This document shows positions 15,090 to 21,929 of a DNA stretch of 26,129 nt, one piece after another; positions within the stretch are counted from its first letter, which is position 1; each line of letters starts with the position of its first letter. The position numbers were made by a program, and so were the translations under genes. Origin of the DNA: Flavobacteriaceae bacterium UBA6231 (GTDB lineage: Bacteria > Bacteroidota > Bacteroidia > Flavobacteriales > Flavobacteriaceae); contig DJWL01000149.1 of NCBI GenBank assembly GCA_002441545.1, positions 1 through 26,129 on the forward strand. The letters are read 5' to 3'. Under the pieces are notes generated by a model. The model was not told the DNA's origin. It did no database searches and worked only from the letters and a program-made list of their open reading frames with translations.

Positions 15090-15758
15090 TTAGTCATAAT
15101 TTCGTTCTCCAAATATATTGCTTCCAACACGAATCATAGTGCTACCACACTCAATAGCAAGCTGATAATCACCACTCATTCCCATCGAAATAATTTCAGG
15201 TTTAAAGTTAAAGGATTCTAATGGTTTTAACGTATCAAAGGTGTGTTTTAATAATTGAAATTCTTTTTTTATTTGATTTTCATCGTCAGTAAACGTTGCC
15301 ATCCCCATAAGTCCGGTAACTCTAATATTTTTTAATTCTGAAAAAACTTCAGATTGCAATAAATGAGTTGCATCATTAGGATTCATTCCAAATTTTGAAT
15401 CTTCTGAAGCTATTTTAATTTGAAGCAAACAATCAATAATTCTATCTTGTTTTAATGCTTGTTTATTAATTTCTACTAAGAGTTTAATATCATCAACACC
15501 ATGTATTAATGCTACAAATGGTGCCATGTATTTTACTTTATTTTTTTGAACATGACCAATCATATGCCATTCTATATCTTTTGGCATCGCTTCATGTTTG
15601 TCTGCCATTTCCTGAATTTTATTCTCGCCAAAAATGCGCTGTCCAGCATTGTAAGCTTCCATTAAATCGGAGATTGGTTTTGTTTTAGAAACAGCAACAA
15701 GAGTTACATGTTGTGGTAATAAAGATTTTATATAATTAAGGTTTTCTTTTATTGACAT
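15090..15758 (-). CDS. YggS family PLP-binding protein (PLPBP)
   Basis: A 222-aa single-domain alanine-racemase-N fold protein. The PLP lysine is K25 in VAVSKTKP, followed by FGENKIQE, EWHMIGHVQKNK, SKFGMNP, LMGMATF and the phosphate-binding end SMGMSGDYQLAIECGSTMIRVGSNIFG, all family hallmarks. PLPBP binds pyridoxal 5'-phosphate without known catalysis and keeps vitamin B6 and amino/keto acid pools balanced. The gene starts 3 bp after the end of the DUF1015 gene, so the two are very likely one operon; the pairing with a protein proposed to act on serine is consistent with amino acid homeostasis. Confidence 0.95.
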   Translation of the reverse strand: MSIKENLNYIKSLLPQHVTLVAVSKTKPISDLMEAYNAGQRIFGENKIQEMADKHEAMPKDIEWHMIGHVQKNKVKYMAPFVALIHGVDDIKLLVEINKQALKQDRIIDCLLQIKIASEDSKFGMNPNDATHLLQSEVFSELKNIRVTGLMGMATFTDDENQIKKEFQLLKHTFDTLKPLESFNFKPEIISMGMSGDYQLAIECGSTMIRVGSNIFGERNYD

Positions 15759-15761
15759 AAT

Positions 15762-17003
15762 TTAAAATTCGTAAATAGTAACACCACTTCTTAGTTTAGG
15801 CTCAATATAAGTGCTTTTTGGTGGCATGGTTAAACCATCATTAGCTATGGCCTTCATTTCCTTAATAGTAATGGCAACCAACCCAAATCCCACTTTAAAT
15901 TCACCAGCATCAATCTTGCTTTTTATATTGACTAAATCGTTCTTTCCAAAAGAATAGTCTATTCTGGTGTCGTTGCGTAAATCTGTAATTCCTAAAAGGG
16001 GTTCTAAAACCGTTTTGTATAAAATTTGTGTGTCTAAAGCATCTAAAGACGTATTAAATGAATAATTACTTTTCCTTAGATATAATGAGTAAAATTCACC
16101 ATCTAAATACATGCAGAAGTGATGTTTTTTATTGGGTTTATATAACTCTTTTCCTCTGTTTTCAATGCGAAACTTAGTGTCTAACTTTATTAAGAAAGCT
16201 TCTTTTGATAATCCATTCAAATCCTTTACAAGTCTGTTGAACTCATAAATTTTAAGATGTGATTCAGGAATTAAATAACTCATAAAATAATTATAAGGTT
16301 CGTTTCCAGTATGGTTTTTATTTTGAGCTTTTAAATCTTTTGATAATAAATATGAAGAAGCCGAACGATGGTGACCATCAGCTATATAAATGGTTTCTAT
16401 TGTTTCAAACGCTTTCTGAATAATGTTAATAGTTTCTTTATCGTTTAGTATCCATAAATAATGAGTATCTCTGTAAGTGGTTGTAAACTCAAATTCGGCT
16501 CTGTTTTTTTGAATATCAGAAATAATAGAGTCAATAACAGTATTGTCAGGATAAGTAAGTAAAACAGGTTCTGCATTAAAACCAACAACTTTTAAATAGT
16601 CTTTAAAAATATGTTCTCTGTATTCAATAGTGTCTTCATGCTTTTTAATGATATCCAATTCGTAATCTTCAGCACTTGTAGCCGCAATAATGCCGGAAAA
16701 CGAATAACCTTCTCTGTTTACAATTTTGTAAACATAATAACTGGGTTTCTTGTCTTGAATAAAAACAGCATCTTCTTTAAACTCTAAATATCTGTTTTTA
16801 ACCAAATTGTATCGCTCTTTTCCAGAAGATGAGGATTTGTTATAGCGATAGCCGGGATTGACAACGTGTAAAAATGAAAACGGATTGTAATCCAGTCTGG
16901 CTTCCAGTTCTGCTTGTGTATAACTTTGGTAAGAGCGCGATGCTACCAAACTTACTTTATCACGTGTTGGACGAACTGCTTTAAATGGAATGACTTTGGC
17001 CAT
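15762..17003 (-). CDS. DUF1015 family protein (possible ParB/Srx-fold serine kinase)
   Basis: A 413-aa full-length DUF1015 protein: N-terminal AKVIPFKAVRPTRDKVSLVA, PFSFLHVVNPG, the KHEDTIEYRE segment (H122, E123), and DGHHRSAS at 209-216. The DGHHR motif is shared with ParB/sulfiredoxin-fold proteins including free-serine kinases of the SerK/SbnI kind, and DUF1015 genes are often near serine-synthesis genes in Bacteroidetes; a serine kinase role is therefore a reasonable inference but not proven here. The start ATG (17003-17001) lies 4 bp from the first heptad of the inserted cassette, so its original leader has been replaced. Followed immediately by yggS. Confidence 0.85.
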   Translation of the reverse strand: MAKVIPFKAVRPTRDKVSLVASRSYQSYTQAELEARLDYNPFSFLHVVNPGYRYNKSSSSGKERYNLVKNRYLEFKEDAVFIQDKKPSYYVYKIVNREGYSFSGIIAATSAEDYELDIIKKHEDTIEYREHIFKDYLKVVGFNAEPVLLTYPDNTVIDSIISDIQKNRAEFEFTTTYRDTHYLWILNDKETINIIQKAFETIETIYIADGHHRSASSYLLSKDLKAQNKNHTGNEPYNYFMSYLIPESHLKIYEFNRLVKDLNGLSKEAFLIKLDTKFRIENRGKELYKPNKKHHFCMYLDGEFYSLYLRKSNYSFNTSLDALDTQILYKTVLEPLLGITDLRNDTRIDYSFGKNDLVNIKSKIDAGEFKVGFGLVAITIKEMKAIANDGLTMPPKSTYIEPKLRSGVTIYEF

Positions 17004-17007
17004 GGTT

Positions 17008-17056
17008 TTCAGTATTCAGTATTCAGTATTCAGTGTTCAGTGTTCAGTGTTCGGTG
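17008..17056 (+). repeat. Heptad tandem array, left edge (7 units)
   Basis: Seven perfect 7-bp steps: TTCAGTA three times (17008-17028), TTCAGTG three times (17029-17049), then TTCGGTG (17050-17056). The change from A-ending to G-ending units is ordered, suggesting stepwise expansion. It occupies what would be the leader of DUF1015. Confidence 0.9.
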
Positions 17057-17071
17057 GTCTGTTTTTGGTAA

Positions 17072-17443
17072 TTATGATTTGCTTGAACCAAATTTTTCAG
17101 GGTTTAAAATCATATAGTTTATTAGTTTTCCAACTTCAATGCTTTCTTTAGTAAGTTCTTCAAACATGTCTTTGTTTATGTAATTGCATGCCAGTGCAAA
17201 TTCTATCTATGTTTGGGTTTCTGAATTTTCAGCATCACAGTCTGTAAGCTTACTTAAAAAATGTTTTGGATATAAACGTTTTCGATAGGCTTCAGCCATA
17301 TTAGCACAAACGCTTCTTGAAGAACGTCTTAATTGGTCTGTTAGCGAATAGGCTTCTTCTTTCGGAAAAGATTTTGAAAGATTAAATAGCTTCATGGATA
17401 ACTCAAATCCTTTTCTGTAAGCTAATAAGTCTTGAAATCTCAT
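17072..17443 (-). pseudogene. Four helix bundle protein (S23/IVP family), interrupted by an in-frame amber codon
   Basis: From the ATG at 17443-17441 the frame reads MRFQDLLAYRKGFELSMKLF, then SKSFPKEEAYSLTDQLRRSS and RSVCANMAEAYRKRLYP, the signature of the 23S-intervening-sequence four-helix-bundle family. After ENSETQT there is TAG (17209-17207), then the same frame continues 44 codons with typical family sequence (IEFALACNYINKD, GKLINYMILNPEKF) to TAA at 17074-17072. The TAG falls where relatives usually have Trp (TGG), so one base change explains the break. Full length would be 123 aa, the family norm; the truncated product is 78 aa. A longer start at 17491 would only translate heptad repeats (FSVQCSV), so I prefer 17443. 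Function of stand-alone members is unknown; relatives include Avd of diversity-generating retroelements. Confidence 0.85.
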
Positions 17444-17468
17444 AATTATACTTTTCTTATTACTAACA

Positions 17469-17503
17469 ACTGAACACTGAACACTGAACACTGAACACTG
17501 ATT
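17469..17503 (-). repeat. Heptad tandem array, right edge (5 units), inverted relative to left edge
   Basis: ACTGAAC repeats in exact 7-bp steps at 17469, 17476, 17483 and 17490, with a fifth variant unit ACTGATT (17497-17503) that runs into the stop codon of the neighbouring dehydrogenase. On the minus strand this is TTCAGTG, the same unit as the left array in opposite orientation. Confidence 0.9.
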
Positions 17504-18392
17504 ACTTTACAAATTGCTTCGCAACTTTTTCTGCTTTTTTACTTTCGGAATAGTCATAAAAACCTTCACCAGATTTCACGCCTAATTTACCAGCACGTAC
17601 CATATTGACCAATAACGGACATGGCGCATATTTAGGGTTTTTAAACCCTTCGTACATCACATTTAAAATGGATAAACAAACATCTAAACCTATAAAATCT
17701 GCTAATTGTAAAGGTCCCATAGGATGTGCCATACCTAGTTTCATAACGGTATCAATTTCATATACACCTGCTACACCATTATATAATGTTTCAATAGATT
17801 CATTAAGCATTGGCATTAATATTCTGTTAGCTACAAAGCCCGGATAATCATTCACTTCTACAGGAATTTTTCCTAAGGTTTTTGATAAATCCATGATTGT
17901 TTTAGTCACTTCATCACTGGTATTATAACCTCTAATGATTTCAACCAGTTTCATAATAGGAACAGGGTTCATAAAATGCATGCCAATAACATGGTCTGGC
18001 CTTGAAGTTACCGATGCAATTTGAGTGATTGAAATTGATGAGGTGTTAGTGGCAAGAATGGTTCCTTCTGGACAAGCTTCATCTAACTGTTTGAAAATTT
18101 TTAATTTTAAATCAATGTTTTCAGTAGCAGCTTCAACCACTAAACTGGCGTATTCAACCCCTTCTGTAATATTTGTAAAGGTTGAAATATTGGAAAGTGT
18201 TTCTTCTTTTTGAGCTTCAGTAATGGTTTCTTTGCTAACCATTCTGTTCAAGTTATTGGTAATGGTTTCAATTCCTTTTTTTAAGGCAATTTCATTTACA
18301 TCAATAAGTTGAACTCTAAATCCGCTTTGTGCAAATGCATGCGCAATGCCATTTCCCATGGTTCCTGCACCAATAACCGCGACGTTTTTCAT
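17502..18392 (-). CDS. 3-hydroxybutyryl-CoA dehydrogenase
   Basis: A 296-aa protein of normal length. The NAD-binding Rossmann motif is VIGAGTMGNG (GxGxxG at 8-13); the catalytic pair is H139 in GMHFMNPVP and E151 in KLVEIIRG; N189 lies in DYPGFVANR, and the C-terminal dimerisation domain has MGPLQLADFIGLDV. The enzyme oxidises or reduces (S)-3-hydroxyacyl-CoA with NAD(H) in fatty-acid or butanoate metabolism. It starts 10 bp after the end of the Gfo/Idh gene and is probably co-transcribed. Its TAA stop touches the right heptad array of the four-helix-bundle cassette, so the C-terminal end was just spared by the insertion. Confidence 0.95.
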   Translation of the reverse strand: MKNVAVIGAGTMGNGIAHAFAQSGFRVQLIDVNEIALKKGIETITNNLNRMVSKETITEAQKEETLSNISTFTNITEGVEYASLVVEAATENIDLKLKIFKQLDEACPEGTILATNTSSISITQIASVTSRPDHVIGMHFMNPVPIMKLVEIIRGYNTSDEVTKTIMDLSKTLGKIPVEVNDYPGFVANRILMPMLNESIETLYNGVAGVYEIDTVMKLGMAHPMGPLQLADFIGLDVCLSILNVMYEGFKNPKYAPCPLLVNMVRAGKLGVKSGEGFYDYSESKKAEKVAKQFVK

Positions 18393-18402
18393 TATGAAAA
18401 TT

Positions 18403-19365
18403 TTATTTAAAACAATTTATTATTTGAGTTGCAACACGTAATGCTTCGGTACCATCGTGAAGTGTTACAATAGGTTTTGTGTTATTATTTATGGCGTCTG
18501 CAAAAGTTTCCAACTCATCTAAAATGGCATTATTGCCTGCAATATCCGGATTATCAAAATAGATTTGTTTTTTAATACCTTCAGCATTTTGAAGTATCAT
18601 ATCGAAATCTCCAGGTATTTCAGGGGCATCTTTCATTTTAACTACTTCACATTTTTTTTCTAAAAAATCAACAGAGATGTAAGCATCTTTTTGGAAGAAC
18701 CGTGTTTTGCGCATGTTTTTTAACGAAATTCTGCTTGCTGTTAAATTGGCAACACAACCATTTTCGAACTCAATACGGGCGTTTGCAATATCGGGCGTAT
18801 CACTAATTACAGAAACCCCACTTGCCGAGATGTGTTTTACTTTTGATTTAACAACACTTAAAATAATATCTATATCATGAATCATTAAGTCTAAAACCAC
18901 AGGAACATCTGTACCACGAGGATTAAATTCTGCAAGCCTGTGAGTTTCTATAAACATGGGTTCATGTATATCATTTTTAACCGCAGTAAATGCAGGATTA
19001 AAACGCTCAACATGTCCAACTTGGCCTTTTACATGATTTTCAGCCAAAATAGCTCTAATATGTTCAGCTTCTTCAACCGTTTTGGCAATAGGTTTTTCTA
19101 TAAATATATGTTTGCCTTTGGCAATAGATTGTAATGCACAATCATAATGAGAAAGGGTAGGTGTTACAATATCAACAACATCTACAGCATTAATTAAATC
19201 TTCAATAGTATGAAAGAATTTATAACCAAATTCGGCTTCTACTTTTTTACCGTTTTCAGTATCAGCATCATAAAATCCTATAAGGTTATATTTTTTAGAT
19301 TGATTGAGAAGTCTTAAATGAATTTTCCCAAGGTGACCAGCACCTAGAACACCAGCTTTTAGCAT
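18403..19365 (-). CDS. Gfo/Idh/MocA family NAD(P)-dependent oxidoreductase
   Basis: A 320-aa protein with an N-terminal Rossmann domain (AGVLGAGHLGKIH, GxGxxG 8-13), the family motif EKPIAKT (90-96), and a C-terminal alpha/beta domain carrying HVERFNPAF and LDLMIHDIDIILSVV, which supply the usual catalytic Lys and His. Such enzymes oxidise sugars, inositols or reduce related ketones and imines; the substrate is not evident. It is first in a long minus-strand run and precedes the 3-hydroxybutyryl-CoA dehydrogenase by 10 bp. A promoter and two inverted repeats lie in the 248-bp region upstream, shared with the divergent pcm gene. Confidence 0.92.
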   Translation of the reverse strand: MLKAGVLGAGHLGKIHLRLLNQSKKYNLIGFYDADTENGKKVEAEFGYKFFHTIEDLINAVDVVDIVTPTLSHYDCALQSIAKGKHIFIEKPIAKTVEEAEHIRAILAENHVKGQVGHVERFNPAFTAVKNDIHEPMFIETHRLAEFNPRGTDVPVVLDLMIHDIDIILSVVKSKVKHISASGVSVISDTPDIANARIEFENGCVANLTASRISLKNMRKTRFFQKDAYISVDFLEKKCEVVKMKDAPEIPGDFDMILQNAEGIKKQIYFDNPDIAGNNAILDELETFADAINNNTKPIVTLHDGTEALRVATQIINCFK

Positions 19366-19383
19366 TTTTATTTAGGTTTTCAA

Positions 19384-19417
19384 CAAAAATAACATATTTA
19401 ACGCTTGAAATTCACAA
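19384..19417 (-). promoter_or_regulatory. Candidate promoter of the Gfo/Idh-hbd run
   Basis: On the minus strand TTG (19417-19415) and TATTTTTG (19391-19384) match the -33 and -7 boxes with 23 bp between. The start site would be near 19378, giving a very short leader before the ATG at 19365. The -33 box lies in the left arm of an inverted repeat (19411-19450). Confidence 0.4.
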
Positions 19418-19450
19418 TAATCTTCTAAAATTTTATCTATTAATTGTGAA
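19411..19450. promoter_or_regulatory. Inverted repeat upstream of the Gfo/Idh gene, possible operator pair
   Basis: TTCACAAT (19411-19418) and ATTGTGAA (19443-19450) are perfect 8-bp inverted copies, extendable to 10 bp with one mismatch, and separated by 24 bp. The left arm covers the proposed -33 box. The spacing would put two half-sites about three helical turns apart, compatible with a repressor pair; chance cannot be excluded in such AT-rich DNA. Confidence 0.35.
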
Positions 19451-19517
19451 AAATTAATCTCAAATAAATTGTTTTTAGCTAAAATGTTTAACTAATTTTA
19501 GACTTGAAAAGAAGACG

Positions 19518-19531
19518 AAACACCTGTGTTT
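19518..19531. promoter_or_regulatory. Palindromic site AAACAC-CT-GTGTTT upstream of pcm
   Basis: Six-base perfect arms with a 2-bp centre, the shape of a dimeric regulator site, about 80 bp before the pcm start. It is the most GC-containing dyad in this 248-bp divergent gap. No matching -33/-7 boxes for pcm were found nearby, so its role is uncertain. Confidence 0.3.
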
Positions 19532-19613
19532 GTTTTTAAAATACACTAAGGGGTTTTTAATATAACGTGTTCTATGTGACCATTAAAAAACAAATATTAA
19601 AGACGCATAAAAA

Positions 19614-20255
19614 TTGAAAGACACATTTAAGCATAAAGGATTAAGACAACAGTTGGTTAATGTTTTAAAAACTAAAGGAATAAAGGATGTAAATGTTTTA
19701 AAAGCTATTGGTAATGTACCACGCCATTTGTTTATGGATTCAGGTTTTTTAGACCATGCATATCAAGATAAAGCGTTTCCTATTGCTGCAGACCAAACCA
19801 TATCACAACCTTATACAGTTGCCTTTCAAACAGAACTATTGGAAGTTAAAAAGGAAGATAAGATTCTTGAAATAGGTACTGGAAGTGGCTACCAAACAGC
19901 AGTTTTGTGTGAATTAGGAGCGAAAGTTTTTAGTATAGAACGTCAACTGGAACTATTTAAAAAAACCAGTATATTTTTACCTAAACTTGGTTATCGAGCC
20001 AAAAAACTCATTTTTGGCGATGGTTATAAAGGTTTAGTTGAAGAAGCACCTTTTGATAGCATTATTGTAACAGCAGGCGCGCCTTTTGTGCCTAAACCAC
20101 TATTAAATCAATTAAAAATAGGAGGTAGGTTAGTGATTCCTGTTGGTGAGAATGTTCAAATTATGACTTTATTCATTAGAAAGGATGCTAAAGAATTTGA
20201 ACAGCATGAATTTGGTGAATTTCGTTTTGTGCCTTTATTAGAGGATAAAAATTAA
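19614..20255 (+). CDS. pcm: Protein-L-isoaspartate O-methyltransferase, TTG start
   Basis: A 213-aa PIMT. The SAM-binding motif I is LEIGTGSGYQTAVL (85-98); upstream are RHLFMD and the active-site segment TISQPYTVA (62-70); GAPFVPKPLLNQLKIGGRLVIPVG is the typical ending of the Rossmann core. It methylates L-isoaspartyl residues for repair of aged proteins. The frame opens with TTG at 19614 just 3 bp after an in-frame TAA (19608-19610), and the next ATG is codon 41, inside the conserved core; the residues after TTG (KDTFKHKGLRQQLV) are conserved in relatives, so TTG must be the start. It is convergent with the DUF4440-like gene, 7 bp apart. Confidence 0.93.
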   Translation: MKDTFKHKGLRQQLVNVLKTKGIKDVNVLKAIGNVPRHLFMDSGFLDHAYQDKAFPIAADQTISQPYTVAFQTELLEVKKEDKILEIGTGSGYQTAVLCELGAKVFSIERQLELFKKTSIFLPKLGYRAKKLIFGDGYKGLVEEAPFDSIIVTAGAPFVPKPLLNQLKIGGRLVIPVGENVQIMTLFIRKDAKEFEQHEFGEFRFVPLLEDKN

Positions 20256-20262
20256 TAAGAAA

Positions 20263-20703
20263 TTAATCCCAAACAAATTTCCATGTACCATCCGGTTGTC
20301 GTTTCCAAACGGTATGGAAAACACCTTTACTTTCTAAATCGTTATTTAAAGAATCTTTATACTTAAAAGTATAAGTACCATAGGTATAGCCTAAATCGCC
20401 AGAAGAAGAGACTTCAACAAAATCAGGTTTCCAAGAAAGCTCTTTGGTATTGCTGTTTTTTAAAAATACTTTTATGTTGTCTTTCCCCTTTATAAGACTG
20501 TCGTTTCTTAAAAGGACCCCATCATCTGCTACAAATTCTAAAAAGGCTTTATTCATTCCTTCTTTTTCAGCCATTTTACAAAAACTCAATTCAGCAGCAA
20601 TAATTTCATTCTTCCAGCTTTCAATAGTTTCTTTATTTGGTTTTTGTTGACATGAAAAACAGATAAAAATTAAAATGCTAAAAATTGAAAGAGTATTTTT
20701 CAT
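20263..20703 (-). CDS. DUF4440/NTF2-like lipoprotein
   Basis: A 146-aa protein with a lipoprotein signal (MKNTLSIFSILIFICFSC, lipid cysteine C18) followed by an NTF2-like fold: a helix (IIAAELSFCKMAEKEG), FLEFVADDGVLLRNDSLIKG, and strands ending VFHTVWKRQPDGTWKFVWD, the usual closing of DUF4440 proteins. Such domains bind small ligands or act as simple enzymes, but no catalytic residues can be named. It is 3 bp downstream of another exported NTF2-like gene, and both follow smpB. Confidence 0.82.
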   Translation of the reverse strand: MKNTLSIFSILIFICFSCQQKPNKETIESWKNEIIAAELSFCKMAEKEGMNKAFLEFVADDGVLLRNDSLIKGKDNIKVFLKNSNTKELSWKPDFVEVSSSGDLGYTYGTYTFKYKDSLNNDLESKGVFHTVWKRQPDGTWKFVWD

Positions 20704-20706
20704 GGT

Positions 20707-21267
20707 TTAATTTTTGCCTAAATATTTTTTAGGAATAGGATTTTCGCTTGTTTCTTGAGTCCAGTAAATGTTGATGATCCACCAGCGTTTGCCATCATTT
20801 AATAGTTGAATGCTATTGATGCCTCGCATAAAAGGTTTTTCATCACTTTCACTTTTAAAAGATTCATAACTGCTAAAAACACTGGTTATGTTTCCAAAAG
20901 TGTTTTCGGTTCGATGGATTTCTTTTTCAAAAAAACCATTTTCTACTAGCCAATCATTTGAGCTTTGTATATAATCATTAGGAGACATGTAGCGTACTTT
21001 ATAAATACCTTCATTATCTTTTCCAGAAGGTATTAATTTAGCACCTGGTTTAAATAAATATTTAAAAAGCTCCCAATTTCTTTCTTCACCTTTTTCACCA
21101 GAAATTACTTTATACAAAGCTTTAATTGTTCCATCAAGTGTTTTAACTTTTGAACTATCTATGACCTGTGTTTTAAGTGAATCTTTTTCAGGTTTTACTA
21201 TTTTTTCTTGCGCATTTATGTTTAAAGAAACAAATATTATAAGTAAAAAGATTGCTAATTTATGCAT
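20707..21267 (-). CDS. Exported NTF2-like protein, unknown function
   Basis: A 186-aa protein with a signal peptide (MHKLAIFLLIIFVSLNINAQ). Residues 45-175 suggest an NTF2-like cone: TIKALYKVISGEKGEERNWE, LFKYLFKPGAKLIP, then strands with ITSVFSSYES and a closing WWIINIYWTQE. The family occurs widely in Bacteroidetes without assigned function. It lies between smpB (32 bp) and a lipoprotein of the same fold (3 bp), so these two may form a pair acting in the periplasm; this is inference from order only. Confidence 0.75.
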   Translation of the reverse strand: MHKLAIFLLIIFVSLNINAQEKIVKPEKDSLKTQVIDSSKVKTLDGTIKALYKVISGEKGEERNWELFKYLFKPGAKLIPSGKDNEGIYKVRYMSPNDYIQSSNDWLVENGFFEKEIHRTENTFGNITSVFSSYESFKSESDEKPFMRGINSIQLLNDGKRWWIINIYWTQETSENPIPKKYLGKN

Positions 21268-21299
21268 ATTCTATAAGTTTAAGTTTTAAAAAGAAATGC

Positions 21300-21758
21300 T
21301 TATTTATATATTTTTTTAATACGGTCAAGGTCGCGCTTGTTATCACGGTCTTTTAAGGTTTCACGCTTATCGTATAATTTTTTTCCTTTTGCTAAGGCAA
21401 TATCCATTTTGGCATATCCTTTCTCATTAATAAATAATTTTAAAGGCACAATGGTAAGCCCTGTGTTTTGAACTTCTTTTAGCAGTTTTTTAAGTTCTCT
21501 TTTATTTAAAAGTAATTTTCTTTCTGCTTTTGGTTTATGATTATAATAAGTGCCATAAATATATTCTTCTATGGTCATATTAATTACAAAAAGTTCGCCT
21601 TGCTCGTTAAACTCACAAAAACTTTCAGCTATTGATGCTTTGCTGCTTCTAATAGATTTTATCTCTGTTCCCGTTAATACAATGCCAGCGGTATACTTAT
21701 CTATTATTTCATATAGAAAGCGCGCTTTTTTGTTTTGTATGTTAATAGTCTTTTGCAT
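21300..21758 (-). CDS. smpB: SsrA-binding protein SmpB
   Basis: A 152-aa SmpB of normal length. The OB-fold core shows NKKARFLYEIIDKYTAGIVL, GTEIKSIRSSKASIAESF and YNHKPKAERKLLLNKREL; the C-terminal tail that becomes helical in the decoding centre is KGKKLYDKRETLKDRDNKRD, nearly the family consensus. SmpB binds tmRNA and rescues stalled ribosomes. The tmRNA gene is not in this window. A -7 box (TAGTTTTG, 21771-21764) lies only 5 bp before the ATG, so the message may be nearly leaderless. Confidence 0.97.
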   Translation of the reverse strand: MQKTINIQNKKARFLYEIIDKYTAGIVLTGTEIKSIRSSKASIAESFCEFNEQGELFVINMTIEEYIYGTYYNHKPKAERKLLLNKRELKKLLKEVQNTGLTIVPLKLFINEKGYAKMDIALAKGKKLYDKRETLKDRDNKRDLDRIKKIYK

Positions 21759-21763
21759 AATGA

Positions 21764-21771
21764 CAAAACTA
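21764..21771 (-). promoter_or_regulatory. Candidate -7 box for smpB
   Basis: Minus-strand TAGTTTTG matches TAnnTTTG. The nearest TTG-like -33 (21799-21797) is 25 bp upstream, slightly too far. If used, transcription would begin at or within a few bases of the smpB ATG. Confidence 0.35.
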
Positions 21772-21849
21772 CATAATTTTAGTTTGTCTTTCTTTTCAAA
21801 TGCATGGGTTTTTAATGTTTTAAATTGACTTAATTTATAATTTTATTAA

Positions 21850-21882
21850 AAATGTTTTTTATTGTGGTACCATAAAACATTT
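21850..21882. promoter_or_regulatory. Perfect 9-bp inverted repeat over the lpdA promoter, possible operator
   Basis: AAATGTTTT (21850-21858) and AAAACATTT (21874-21882) are exact inverted copies 24 bp apart centre to centre. The -33 TTG lies between the arms and the right arm ends one base before the -7 box, so a bound dimer would block polymerase. Regulator unknown. Confidence 0.45.
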
Positions 21883-21891
21883 GTACTTTTG
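21862..21891 (+). promoter_or_regulatory. Promoter of lpdA
   Basis: TTG (21862-21864), 19 bp, TACTTTTG (21884-21891): the best match in the window to the Bacteroidetes -33/-7 consensus at ideal spacing. The start site would be near 21897, about 33 nt before the lpdA ATG at 21930. No Shine-Dalgarno sequence precedes the ATG, as usual in this phylum. Confidence 0.7.
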
Positions 21892-21929
21892 TGTTCAATT
21901 TTTATTAAACAAACATCAAAAATAATCTC

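Larger units (their letters stand above)
17008..17503. mobile_element. Candidate mobile cassette: four-helix-bundle gene between inverted heptad arrays
   Basis: About 496 bp lying exactly between the DUF1015 start (17003) and the 3-hydroxybutyryl-CoA dehydrogenase stop (17502-17504). The left edge is seven units of TTCAGTA/G; the right edge is five units of the reverse complement, so both edges read TTCAGTG inward like terminal inverted repeats. The only gene inside is a four-helix-bundle (S23/IVP-like) gene. The rest of this minus-strand run has 3-30 bp gaps, so the block looks inserted. No transposase, no visible target duplication. Mobility is inferred. Confidence 0.5.

Noticed and set aside
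16914..17117. Plus-strand 67-codon frame reading through the left heptad array
   Set aside because: It is antisense to DUF1015 for most of its length and otherwise only translates the tandem repeat.
17444..17491. Upstream ATG at 17491 as start of the four-helix-bundle gene
   Set aside because: It adds 16 residues made mostly from repeat sequence; the family start matches the ATG at 17443.
17008..17503. Heptad arrays as a CRISPR array
   Set aside because: Units are 7 bp with no spacers, and no cas genes are near.
19479..19501. CTAAAAT-N9-ATTTTAG hairpin
   Set aside because: Seven AT-rich pairs with a 9-nt loop, no position relative to a promoter or gene end that gives it a role.
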